NCBI RefSeq assembly: GCF_032854445.1
Contig: NC_088295.1
Location: 13,937,385 to 14,001,384, forward strand
Direction of reading: 5' to 3'
DNA length: 64,000 nt
DNA from: Liolophura sinensis
Lineage: Eukaryota > Mollusca > Polyplacophora > Chitonida > Chitonidae
Below, in pieces: positions 34,326 through 45,197 of this stretch. The notes beneath the pieces were generated by a model. It had not been told where the DNA came from, ran no database searches, and saw only the letters and a list, made by a program, of their open reading frames with translations. The translations under genes were made by a program, and so were the position numbers. Within the stretch, counting starts at the first letter, position 1. Every line of letters begins with the position of its first letter.

Positions 34326-35323
34326 TGTTATGTATGACTATTTAACGTTTTCATGTACTGCTAGTCTGCGGACCTTTGTGTTGTATGTTATAAGCATAAC
34401 AGGCCCTGTTATATATGTACAGTGCGGACCTGGCCGAAAGCACCTCGTTCAATGCTCTGTTTATTTAACTGGATGTTCATTGGCTGTTAATTCTGTGTCT
34501 AAGAATAGTTGAATCCACCTGGACCGTATATAAGCCGTGTTTTCTGTGCAGAGTGGGGGTATTTTTGCTGCATCCACTGGGAGCCAGGAGAGTGTGAGAC
34601 GCTCTCGTATCGAGTCCATTTTATTTATATGAGCTGGTGATGCCAGTTTCATTTGGGAGGACAGATTTTTATGCCGGCACCGTTTGTGTACCACAGTAGT
34701 ACTGATGTCTGGTTTATGTGAATTTCTGCGGAAGTCATTTTTATTGGTGTTCGGATCTTTATTATGATTATACAGTGTTGACTGTGTAATTTGTTTAACA
34801 CGCTGACCTCACCTGACCGACAAGGTCGTCAAGGACTCAAACTGAAGTTTTCAGTTTTGCAAAGGACGTTCGTTCTGCCACAAGGTGACATTACTCTACG
34901 TCTCTGAACGGCTCGTTTGTGAGCTTCTGCGGGAGCTGTGACTGATCTGAAGTGGATTATACCTCCATGCCTGTATTTACCCTGTGTTGTGCTCTGCGGG
35001 TGTGACGTCATTCAAAGGCTTGACTGTTCCAGTTCTGTGTAACCTGTGTTCGTGTTTGCTAACCTGGCGAAGTACCTGTCTGGGACAATTTGTGACTTGT
35101 GTGTTTATCCCATGGTCTTTACGTTGGATTTCCTGGAATACATTCCTTGGGATGCAAAGGTGAACTGGAAACTTTTAAAGACCGGTAATACTGATGTGTA
35201 TGTTGTTGTTGTTGTTAAACTGTCTGTAAAACTGTACGTCTCATTTTATATATAAAGCATTGTTTACATTGTAATATTGAGTCACTGAGTCTGTTTTCTG
35301 TTGCCGTTTTCAATACCGTAACA
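34326..35323 (+). repeat. 3' LTR
   Basis: The same length as the 5' LTR and nearly identical, preceded by the purine tract GAAGGATGGGGG. Confidence 0.95.
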
Positions 35324-35361
35324 CTGCATAGTATAGTATACTGTTTGTTATTTGTTACAGG

Positions 35362-35585
35362 ACCCAGGAGCCTCTCACCAATGCGGTCGCTGTGAGTTCA
35401 AGTCCAGCTCATGCTGGCTTCCTCTCCGACCGTACGTGGGAAGGTCTGCCAGCAACCTGCGGATGGTGGTGGGTTTCCCCCAGGCTCTGCCCAGTTTCCA
35501 CCCACCATAATGCTGGCCGCCGTCGTATAAGTGAAATATTCTTGAGTACGGCGTAAAACACCAATCAAATAAATAAATAAATAAT
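35362..35585 (+). mobile_element. SINE family A, nearly full copy with TSD
   Basis: Starts inside the head at GACCCAGGAGCCTCTCACCA and runs to AAATAAATAAATAA. ATTTGTTACAG lies on both sides, marking target duplication. It sits 40 bases beyond the LTR element. Confidence 0.85.
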
Positions 35586-36442
35586 TTGTTACAGTATACT
35601 TCAATGTTTTGTACGATAGGGACAGGGACAGGTAATCCTGGGGATTACAGATCTCTCCTATATACATAGAGTGCGTGTAACAGAAGAGACTAATGGATAA
35701 TATAGCATGTTCGACGTGCACCAAAGGTAAAGTTGATCAGTGATGGCACTATCGAGATATGTCATGTTTGTGTATATGACAAAAGGTATCCATACTGGTA
35801 CATATGTATGTGGTATGACCTGCATTTCTCGATGGAGACATGGAGGCATTACTCGTGTGATGGCCATATATTAAAGCAAAAGCATGCATGCACTAACAAG
35901 GTGACTTATAAAATACACTGTACCTAAGGGCTTCCCCCACCTACCAACCCATACAGCCTCATCCCGCACTGGCCTGTGTTTAGAGCACTGACCCAACGAC
36001 ATGGCTCCTCCACAATTTAGGTTCCTCCCCAAATCAGTTTTCGACGCAGTATACTACTGAGGTAACCAATTTGGAAACATTGAAATCATTTACTTCCTAT
36101 TTAAGCTTACTTCCTAAAGTCACAATATGGGTGCCCAGAAATAGCTAAAACGTGCTGAGGCAGCCTCTGGAGCCTCACTTTTTGCCTAAGGATAGCCGGA
36201 CCCACAAATCCTCATGTAAAATTACCCCTACACTACAACCGTTTGACTTGCATGAATAATGTCATGAGATCAGATGTTAATGTGAATATACAAAATAGCA
36301 GTCACTGAGAACAACGTCAGAAATATTTCACAAGTTTTAATGTACATGCACATTATAAAGTTCACAAATGTAGATGTAAGAAACAACAGTTCAGCATAAA
36401 ATTAAGAACAATCTACACAAAACATTCATCTGTTTTGAGACT
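35586..36442. other. Spacer; probable 3' UTR of MOSMO
   Basis: No exon is recognised. The stretch next to 36442 probably holds the MOSMO 3' UTR on the minus strand. Confidence 0.4.
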
Positions 36443-37927
36443 TTAAAAAACTGGGAGACAAACTTTCCCAGAAAATAACTCAGAAATGATTGTAAAAAAT
36501 ATAGCCATTATGAACAAAACATAGGAAGATCCAACTTGTGTATGACTGGGCAACTTGTATGGTTTTCCTCCAATTTCATCCATGTGAAACCCAATGGGGA
36601 ATATGATTGCAGCCAAGCAGAAAAGCGTCACTGAAAAGTGAACAAATAACAAAGATGTTAAAATAAGAATGAGGTGAATTAATAACACATGCTTGTGAAT
36701 TATGTACTATTGAACTTTGGGGAAGGTGGGGGGTGGGGGGGGGGGTGTGCTGCTTCCAAATTATAAATATGTGCAAACAATTAAATCTCCAAAACATAAA
36801 AAGTTAAGCATATTATATAGGCTTGAGTCAGAGTGCTGCTAATTTTAGTCAAACATTCTACTTCTGAACTTACTTCCAATGAATGCCAGCCATCTGGCAT
36901 GTTTCAAGGCGCTATGGTGCCACAGTGATATCATCAGCAACAGACATGTAACAGTCAAACAGATAATGCCTCCAACTATAAATATGAAAGTCAGCATCCA
37001 TTCTGTAGAAAGTCTTGGGGATATACAAATTTCTGGTCTGCCTTGAACCCTCTGACATTGCTGTGTCAAACCCAACCTCATGCTCCCTGGAACAGAAAAG
37101 CAGGAAAAAATCCAACATAAAGCAACAAAGATGAAATAATGTATACAATGGTTTTACTTAGTGCTGAATGGACCAACAGCTGTTCATATACACAAATAAA
37201 GACAATGGGTGGCTGGGGCCTGTTTAAATATATACCTGGAAAGCGGACTTGGAATTAGACGTACGAATGGTTGGTCACATTTTCAGAATTTTTTCAAACC
37301 TGCTTGCAGACAAAAGAACGCCTGAGTACTTCATGATTTATGTCCCTGGTTAATTCATTACTGGGAGCCATTCTTCTGGCAAGCGTTGGGCTAACACTCA
37401 CAGACCAGTCACTATATGGTACCGGGTAGTGACAATTAATGAATGAATGATATTCTGGCGTAACGCCACATGGGCAATACATTTCAGTCTTATCGTGGTG
37501 ACACGCTAGAGAAAACAAAACGAGAAAAATGAAAGGCCTGCAGTGTTATATTTGAGTACAGCTCCAGTTTCAGGTGTATATGGTCATGATGTAGATTTGT
37601 AACTACAGAATGAGTCTTAGTATCAACACTTGCACGGAAGCACGAACACCATATGGGGTTCACACTGATTCTTACGTTACATGCCTGCCATACAGACAAT
37701 ATGGTTGTAACAGATTCTAAAAAATTCCCAGTTGATTATAAAACCATTTTCTTATTGATGTTACTCTAAACTGAATGTACGTCCACGTCTGACCCTGCTG
37801 TCTCATGTAGGCCTATTTTCGTACCTGCTACATCGGTGACAATCCATTCTGGGTTGGAGAGACTGGCGATGGCAAACAGATTGGCGACCAGGAAAAAGAA
37901 ACCAGAGACAAGCGTTAGTTTCTCCAT
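36443..37927 (-). CDS. MOSMO: Modulator of Smoothened (attenuator of hedgehog), complete
   Basis: Three exons on the minus strand, 37825-37927, 36874-37086 and 36443-36630, with GT-AG borders and phase 1 at both junctions. They give 167 aa, the length I recall for human MOSMO. Exon 1 has MEKLTLVSGFFFLVANLFAI and SNPEWI; exon 2 QQCQRVQGRPEICISPRL, then GGIICLTVTCLLL; exon 3 LFCLAAIIFPIGFHMDEIGG, PYKLPSHTQVGSSYVLF and SGKVCLP. There are four hydrophobic membrane segments in a claudin-like layout. In vertebrates MOSMO works with MEGF8 and MGRN1 to lower Smoothened at the surface and cilium and so dampens Hedgehog signalling. The start at 37927 fits the human N terminus; an upstream in-frame ATG at 37963 is less likely. 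A downstream intron spans an SINE tail at 37437. Confidence 0.95.
36719..36751 (+). repeat. G-rich tract
   Basis: GGGGAAGGTGGGGGGTGGGG and more G in the MOSMO intron between exons 2 and 3. Confidence 0.8.
37437..37502 (-). repeat. SINE 3' tail, (ATTC)n family, in MOSMO intron 1
   Basis: AATGAATGAATGA followed by GGCGTAACGCCACATGGGC, the complement of the family tail with changes. Confidence 0.55.
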
Positions 37928-38425
37928 TCCACCGCCACTGAGATAATGCCAGTACAACACCAATATATCAAACAGCTACATCTGTTCGTGTTGGTTCCCA
38001 GAAGACCAAGAGTTCGACATTGTATCAAATTATTATCGGTTTCATCGGTTCTCAGTGCAGTTTCTCTCTTTTCAACTGTCATCCACCATCTTCGTGCACA
38101 CAAAACCTGGATCATGGTAACTGACGAAAAATATTTACTTTGAACATTAAAACTGATTCTTACGTTAAACACCGCTCCCTGATGCTGTAGGTAATATACG
38201 GTGTAAATAAATGATTTAGATTGCTATATGTAACGTTCAAATGGAGAAAAATTGTTTAGGTTTACAGAGTTTGTTTTGCTCTCCACTTTCCGTTGCTCAG
38301 TGAGATTCTAAATTTTGGGAAGCCTTGTTGTGAGTTGATTCGGGGAGGCATTTTGCACGCGAGTGGCGTGTTGGCCTAAATCTGGTCTTCCTGAGTCGGC
38401 CTAAGTCTGTGAGCTGTGTCACGAA
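37928..38425. promoter_or_regulatory. Shared upstream region of MOSMO and SLC25A17
   Basis: The two start codons face away from each other across 498 bp, so this stretch must hold both 5' UTRs and probably a bidirectional promoter. No clear TATA box is placed for either gene. This is inference from the layout. Confidence 0.6.
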
Positions 38426-41400
38426 ATGGCACAAACAATGAGTCAATTATACACTATGCCTTCATTAGTGTGTGAACTTAGCAGCAGTGTTAGTACAGGA
38501 AAGAAGACTGCATGGATGTCGGCATTGAAAGGCCTCTTGACCTATGACAACCTCGTCCACGCTGTGGCCGGAGCCACGGTGAGACCACGGCACGGGATAG
38601 TCAGCTAAGGCCTAGCCCTGGCAAATGTGCTAGGCACAGAAGGGTTATAAACACTACTACCGCATACAAGAGTTTTGGGTGGGGACGTGAACTGCAGTTA
38701 GTTTCCAAGGCAGGCTAGTGCACTTTGTCGTTGAGATGTAGGAGATGAGTTTGAAGGGAGTGGGGAGGTTGAGAAGGGGAGCATTCTTGTGCGTTTCTTT
38801 CTGGGTAGGCTACCGCGGTAAGAATGTTAAAAGAGAACGGGATCAAGGGGACAAATATTGTTTAGTACTGCATGTGCTAGACATGGGAGGATGGGGGGGG
38901 CTCCGTGGCTCAATTGGTTAGCGCGCGAGCACAGCGTAATGAGCCAGGAGCCTCTCACCAATGCAGTCGCTGTGAGTTCAAGTCCAGCTCATGCTGGCTT
39001 CCTCTCTGGCCGTACGTGGGAAGGTCTGCCAGCAACCTGCGGATGGTTTTGGGTTGCCCTGAGCTCTGCTCGCTTTCCTCGCAGTATAATGCTGGCAGCC
39101 GTCATGTAAGTGAAATATTCTTGAGGACGGCATAAAACAACAATCAGATAAATAAATAAATAAACACTATGACATGGCGGCGTTTCATTAAGCCATAATC
39201 ATTCATTCTCTACGACATGGCAGAAATATTACAGAACCTGCGGACGATTGTGTGTTTCAACTGGCACTGCGCAGCTTCCTCCCCCATAAGAATATAAGAG
39301 AAGGCTATAACCAGAATTTAAACCACCTACCACCTCCATCTGCAAGCAACCTGTGGATGTTTGTGGGTTTCCTGTGGGCTCTGCTCGCTTTTCTGCCACA
39401 GTGCTAGCCGTGTCGTATATGTGAAATATTCTTGAATATGGCAGAAAAACTCCAGTGAAATAAATAAGTAAATAAATGTTAGGTATAAATCTCATGACAA
39501 ATGAAAAAACAAGTGTAGCTAGCACCATTTCTTGTATTCTTGAATAAAGGTACTTTCCTTATTCAAGCCTATTTTTCTTATGTAAGACATCACTCAGGAC
39601 ATTGCTTTTTCCTTTGCAGGGCAGTGTGATTGCTATGAGTGTGTTTTTCCCTCTGGATACAGCTAGAACAAGGCTACAAGGTACTGGTTTTACGTCTTAG
39701 TTCAGTTAGTTAATCCAAGTGTTCATGTGGAGTAACTTCTTGATAAACTAGGTCATTTCTGTTGAAATTCTGGCTTAAAATTTACATTTAAATCTATACC
39801 TGTAAATCTATACATATGTTACTTTGAAATAATGAAGGAATGAAGGATCGATTAGTAACACTCAAAGAGTGAAAGGGCAATAATACTTAATGGTTATAAT
39901 AAAAGTGCTAAGCAATTTATGCTTGGCAAATTTTTATGGTTGAAAGTTATTATGATTAGTTGAATTATTAGCATTATTCTCAGTTAGAAGATATACATAT
40001 AGGTCCTGTGTCAAGTTACTCAAATGAGAAGGGCATCATGTCTAATGTATTTCACTGAAGTAGCATTTATAAATAACATAAAGCAACAGTGAAACTGTTA
40101 GAGAACACAATCTTGACGTGACCAAAATTTAAAGCTAATTTTTTTTTATCCCAACAGTTGATGATCAGCGGAAAGCGAAACATTCACCTCAAATTCTGAA
40201 AGAAATTGCCAAAGAGGAAGGAATGTAAGTTTTTTGTAGCAGTGGTGTTAAGGTTAGCTCAGTTTGTTATTATGAAGAAGAATGCTTTCTTTTCCAAAAA
40301 AGGAGATAATAAGAAATGTGAATTTACATACATAAAAACATATAAACAGTTCACATCTAATTTATGATAACCTTGTCCCCTGTTTGTCAGACACAAGGAG
40401 ACGGAAATCTAGTCCACACCATTATATGATGAATACTTTATCTATGAAGACAAAAATCGAAGTCTGTCTTTCAGCAACCTGCGAATGGTCATTGGATTCC
40501 CGCCGGTTTTGCCTGGTTTATTCCAACCAAGGATGTATTTTTGTGTATGGCATAAAACACCAATCAAATGAATAAAGTCTCATTGTTAACTGCTGTGTGG
40601 TGATGTGTACTACTATTGACTTTAGCTCTGCGTGGTACCGTGGCCTCTTCCCAGTTGTGTCAAGCTTGTGCTGCTCCAATTTTGTCTACTTCTACTCCTA
40701 CAATGGACTGAAGGCTGTGTGCTTGGCAGAGGGAAGTAAAGGGGAGCCAGCAAAGGAGCTGCTGCTTGCCTTTGTGGCAGGTGAGTAGATACGAGCAGGC
40801 AGTGGTGATTGGAATATATATGGGTTATGGGGTCATTTATGTTTGAGATAAGCGAGATAAATACATAGCCATTTGGACCGGCCCGGATAGCACAGTTGGT
40901 AGAGCGTCCGCTTTGGGACCGGTAGATCCAGGATCAATCCTTGGTCGAGTCACACCTAAGACTTTAAAAGAGGAAGTTGTAACTTCCTCGCTTGGCGTTC
41001 AGCATGAAGGGGATAGTGCAACGACTGGTTGACCCGTATCAGTATAATGGCTCGGGCGGGACGGCTTACTTGCCTTCGGTAAGTCGTCTCAGTGATGCAG
41101 CACTAAATAAAAGAGCGGTGGAAATCCGTCCTGCAACAAGGAGGCACATTACACGTGCATGCACCCTAATGATTCCTTCGTCGTCATATGACTGAAAAAT
41201 TGTTGAGTACGACGTTAAACCCCAAGCACTCACTCACTCATAGCCATTTGGCACATTGGAGTTTACCTCCAATAAAATACTGGTGTAATATTTGTTATGT
41301 CAAACATTCATTCAGATAAGAATATGTAACCATTCTTTACCATTTAGGGCAAGTCCATGCAGGACCATTAAAGTCACCAATCTGTATTTATTAATCCAAA

Positions 41401-44311
41401 TAATTTGGTAGAAACTAGAAATCATGAGGAATAGTAATAATGAATCACATTTTCTGATTTGTGGAGTCAAACAGGAATTGTGTCACAATGTAACATGTAA
41501 AATACTGGCGTATGGCTTACTAGTTTCTGGTCATATTGGGGAACGACTGTAAGAAGTGTTTGTATCTGCTGATCATGGTTCTTAATTCTGGTCTTCTGTC
41601 AGGTGTGGTGAATGTGTTAGTGACGACACCTTTGTGGGTGGTGAACACCCGGCTGAAGCTGCAGGGAGCCCACTTCAGGACTGCCCAGTACAAGCAATCT
41701 AAACACCCATACTACCAGGGCATTCTGGGTAAGAGTCACTATCTGAGATTGGTTTGTTATAGGTAATTATTTCCTGTTTGTTTCAAATGTGGCTTTGGAT
41801 GAATGGCACATAAAATAGCGAAGCCTGACATAGTTACCCCCCTTGTTTACATTCTAGTTATGGTTTGATGTGACTGACTTCATATTGCATCATACACCTT
41901 CATGTATTATCAGATGCCTTCAGGCGGATCATCCGAGATGAGGGTACAGCTACTCTGTGGAATGGCACCATGTCCTCCATAGTGCTGGCCTCTAACCCAG
42001 CAGTGCAGTTCATGGTATATGAGGCAGTTAAACGCTACTTTCAGCGACTATTCAGGCAAACTGTAAGTCATCGTGATTCAACTGTAATGGAGGTCTAAGT
42101 GTGAGGTGATTGATTCAAAGCAGCCCTTCAGCTGTACATCTGTAGATATTAGATTAAAGGTATTTTGTTAACATTAATTGTGAAAAACGTTTTGAAAGAC
42201 TCAAGACTGCTATTATAACTGTACTCTGAGGTAATCAGTGAAGAATTTTATTGTTTGTGTGAAACATTATTTCCAGATCATAATTTCATTCATGAATTTA
42301 TACAGATATTAGTTTTAAAGGTTAAAATTTTATAAAATCCATTGGAATTGTTGTTGTAGGAATTAAGTGGACTGGTCTATTTCATGATAGGGGCCATAGC
42401 AAAAACGGTAGCTACAATTGTCACATACCCCCTGCAGGTGATCCAGTCCAGACGGCGGGTAAGTACATGTAGTCATTGCGCACAAAGCCAAGCCACACTC
42501 CAGATAACCTGAGACACAGCTGCTATGTTTTGATATTAAGACAGATTGTTGAATTATGGCTGTACGTGGGAATGTCTGGCAGCAACTTCGAGATGATTGT
42601 GGGTTTCCCCCCGGGCTCTGCGCAGTTTCCTCCCAACATAATGCTGGCCACTTTTGTATAAGTGAAATATTATGGAGTAATCTTGTTGCATGTGACTGAT
42701 CATTCATTTCATCTCATCTGTAAAATCATCGTATTCTTTATTCTTTAGCAGAAAAGGCGCCAAATGGGAGTAATAATCAGCAGAAATTCTATTGAAAATT
42801 GTCAAACTACCTTTTTAAGAAGTTTTTTTTGCATTGCATGCAGTCAACATTTTAGTGCTGCGTAATTGTAGTTACATTATATTTCCATGGTTTCATAGGT
42901 TTCTTGATTCACATTCATGTGACTTCGCATTTGTGTCTTTTTGTTTTAATATTGATCTATGACTAGCATTCTTCCGATTTGGTGCACTTTTTTGCATCAT
43001 TTTGCTTCAGACCAGCAAAATTGTACATAAATTCCATTGTAAGCTTCAAATAGTTGACAGCATTTTAGTCAGTGGTAAAAGCCTTATTAGGTGTATCTTC
43101 GCGTACAGTTTTTAGGATTACAAGTGTTATTTTCCTTTGACCACATGATGCCAGGTAATATTGTTCATATCCAGAATCTGCTATGGTGTTAATTTGTTTT
43201 AAACTCTTTAACCTGAAGATTATTTTGCCACCTTGTAAATGGGAATTTAAAGGAGATCATCACATTTTTTTTATCATTTCAGGCTGGATATGAGAGTAAC
43301 AAGACAGGGGAGAACTTTGTACAGGCCTTAAGTGATATGATTCGGTAAGACTTCTTACTCTTGCTTAAATATCTGTAACTATCATGCAGGCGGATATATC
43401 ATTGTCACATTATTAGCTTACCTCTACAAAGTACTAGCGTCTTGTATATCATAACCCAAGTGTCGACATCCAGTAACAGGGAATGCATTGTTGAGATAAA
43501 TGGTAAGGGCGTGCTGTGTGCACATCTGTTACCATAAATGATATTACAAAATTCATGACATGTATATCTTTTGTCTTAAGTCTCTTGTGTATTAGAATCA
43601 TCTTTAAGGTAAATGTTATGGGTCGTATTTCATGAGGTTCGCATACATCGTACATATAAAGAACAAAAAGCAGGAGGGAGATGTTCGATCATTGATTCAC
43701 TATGTGCTTGTATGTATTAATTTCCGTAAATTTCAAAATACATGACTTAAGTGTCTTGTGTATTAGGATCACTGTTAAGGTAAATGTTAGGGGTGGTATG
43801 AAAAGAGGATGCTCCATTGCTAATGCCCTGCATGAATATTAGTCACTGTAAATTACAAAGTGCATGACTTTCACGCCTCTCTTTGTTTTTTTGGTCCTTA
43901 ATCCATGTTAAGGAAAATATTTTGGTACGGTATTTACAGTGTTGTGCTGAAGGTTTGCATTCAGGTGTGTCTCCTACAGACGAGCTCTTTGGTGTACAAG
44001 TCGAAGTTCAAGTTGCCTAGTCCGTTTGCTTTTTTAGCTGATGTAGAACAAACTACTACTGAAACATAAAGACAGGTTTTTTAGATGTCACACTACTTTC
44101 CAGTTGAGCAAGTGTTTGATTTCATAGTTTTTTCCTTGCTTACAGGACAAAAGGAATAGCTTCACTGTACAAAGGAATGGAAGCAAAGCTGCTGCAGACA
44201 GTACTGACGGCTGCCTTGATGTTTGTTTGTTATGAGAAGATTTCAGCTGTAGTATTTAGAGTTTTAGGCATCATCCACCAAACCCAACGAGATAACAACA
44301 CTGTTTCTTAA
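38426..44311 (+). CDS. SLC25A17: Peroxisomal membrane carrier PMP34, complete
   Basis: Nine exons: 38426-38578, 39620-39680, 40158-40224, 40626-40780, 41603-41728, 41914-42062, 42360-42458, 43283-43344 and 44146-44311. All have GT-AG borders and consistent phases, giving 345 aa. Three mitochondrial-carrier repeats are seen with [22 protein letters not shown] and [10 protein letters not shown]; the non-acidic residues in repeats 2 and 3 are typical of SLC25A17. Other near-identical blocks to the human protein are [33 protein letters not shown] and [19 protein letters not shown]. The family moves CoA, FAD, NAD+ and related nucleotides across the peroxisome membrane. The N terminus is about 30 aa longer than the human one and less certain; the start is the first ATG in an open exon. 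Introns hold several SINEs. Confidence 0.95.
38899..39164 (+). mobile_element. SINE family A, full copy in SLC25A17 intron 1
   Basis: A full tRNA-like head (CTCCGTGGCTCAATTGGTTA, GCGCGCGAGC), B box (GTGAGTTCAAGTCCAGC), the CCTGCGGATGG core and an AAATAAATAAATAAA tail, in gene sense. Confidence 0.85.
39166..39210 (+). repeat. SINE (ATTC)n tail fragment
   Basis: ATTAAGCCATAATCATTCATTC in SLC25A17 intron 1, directly after a SINE A copy. Confidence 0.5.
39345..39476 (+). repeat. SINE family A, diverged 3' fragment
   Basis: CAACCTGTGGATGTTTGTGG to TGAAATATTCTTGAATATGG and an AATA tail. A more diverged piece precedes it at 39236-39290. Confidence 0.6.
40475..40575 (+). repeat. SINE family A, diverged 3' fragment
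   Basis: CAGCAACCTGCGAATGGTCA, then GGCATAAAACACCAATCAAA, in SLC25A17 intron 3. Confidence 0.6.
40877..41238 (+). mobile_element. SINE family B, full 362-bp copy with 13-bp TSD
   Basis: A tRNA-like head with A box (GATAGCACAGTTGGTAGAGC) and B box (GGTAGATCCAGGATCAATCC), a body with GGGACGGCTTACTTGCC, and a tail GAGTACGACGTTAAACCCC ending in ACTC repeats. CATAGCCATTTGG flanks both sides (40864-40876, 41239-41251). In SLC25A17 intron 4. Partial tails lie at 16192-16236 and 57521-57590. Confidence 0.9.
42545..42690 (+). repeat. SINE family A, 3' fragment
   Basis: TGTACGTGGGAATGTCTGGC, CCATAATG-like and TAAGTGAAATATTATGGAGT words in SLC25A17 intron 7. Confidence 0.65.
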
Positions 44312-44821
44312 GATTTTCTTTCGGCCATGCCATTCATAAAACTCACAGCTGATAATGAAACATATGACTAGTGTGTTTATTACACATCCAGGTGATTATC
44401 CGCATGCATTTATTATCATGATTTTTATTGCTTTTTTAATCATGTGTATGCAACAGTGTCCTAGATCATGTAGATACTTGTTGCACACAGTGACACTTAA
44501 GATTGACCTGTCTGCTAATCTGTTAATCTGTCTGTTAAGGTAAGACCTTTCATGAAATAGTTACAGCGTAAGTAACATCAAAAGGATTTTTCTAATGATT
44601 TCTTTTTTCATATGCAAAATGTATTTATATATTTTATATGACTATCTTCTTGATGTTTTTTCATGGAAATTTTTAATTATTTAAGCATTTATTACTTTGA
44701 GTCATCGAAGTAAATAATATCTTGTTAATTTCCATAATAACAATGATTTAGGTTAATGCATTTTATTGAAGCTCAATTTATAAAATGTTGTTACTACATG
44801 TATTTCCTTCAAATTGGTTTT

Positions 44822-44827
44822 AATAAA
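44822..44827 (+). terminator. Candidate poly(A) signal of SLC25A17
   Basis: AATAAA about 510 bases after the stop codon. Chosen by position only. Confidence 0.35.
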
Positions 44828-44928
44828 TCTTGAAATGTGCTGGTTCTGTGACAAAAGCAGAATGTCATTTTCTGGATCATTATACATGTAATATGAATAT
44901 GTATATAATAAGGCGGGAGGGTGGGCGT

Positions 44929-45197
44929 CAGTGGCCGAGGGGATTAGCACGCCGGCACGGTGCAGTGACCCAGGAACCTCCCACCAATGCGGTCGCTGTG
45001 AGTTCAAGTCCAACTCATGCTGGCTTCCACTCTGGCCGTACGCGGGAATGTCTGCCAGAACGTGCGGATGGTCTTGGGTTTCCTACTGAGCGCTGCCGTT
45101 CCGTCATAATGGTCTTCCACCATAATTTTGGTCGCCATCGTATAAGTGAAATATTTTTGAGTACGTCATAAAACACCAATCGAATAAATAAATAAAA
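44929..45197 (+). mobile_element. SINE family A, full copy
   Basis: Head GTCAGTGGCCGAGGGGATTA, B box GTGAGTTCAAGTCCAAC, a diverged core, and an AAATAAATAAA tail. Confidence 0.8.

Larger units (their letters stand above)
29150..35323 (+). mobile_element. LTR retrotransposon, Ty3/gypsy class, Gmr1-like pol order
   Basis: A 6,174-bp element: 998-bp LTRs at 29150-30147 and 34326-35323, a primer-binding site just inside the 5' LTR, one long gag-pol frame, and a purine-rich tract before the 3' LTR. CTGC flanks both ends as a 4-bp duplication. The LTRs differ at only about three positions, so the insertion is recent. The pol parts I can recognise do not make a full set, so I count it as broken, with about one break, although its single frame is open throughout. 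Confidence 0.9.

Noticed and set aside
38858-39135. Frames of 76-83 aa in SLC25A17 intron 1
   Set aside because: They are translations of a SINE family A copy; the same words appear in every such copy.
40890-40950. Possible tRNA gene
   Set aside because: It has A and B boxes but no proper acceptor stem, and it is the head of a 362-bp SINE with target duplications.
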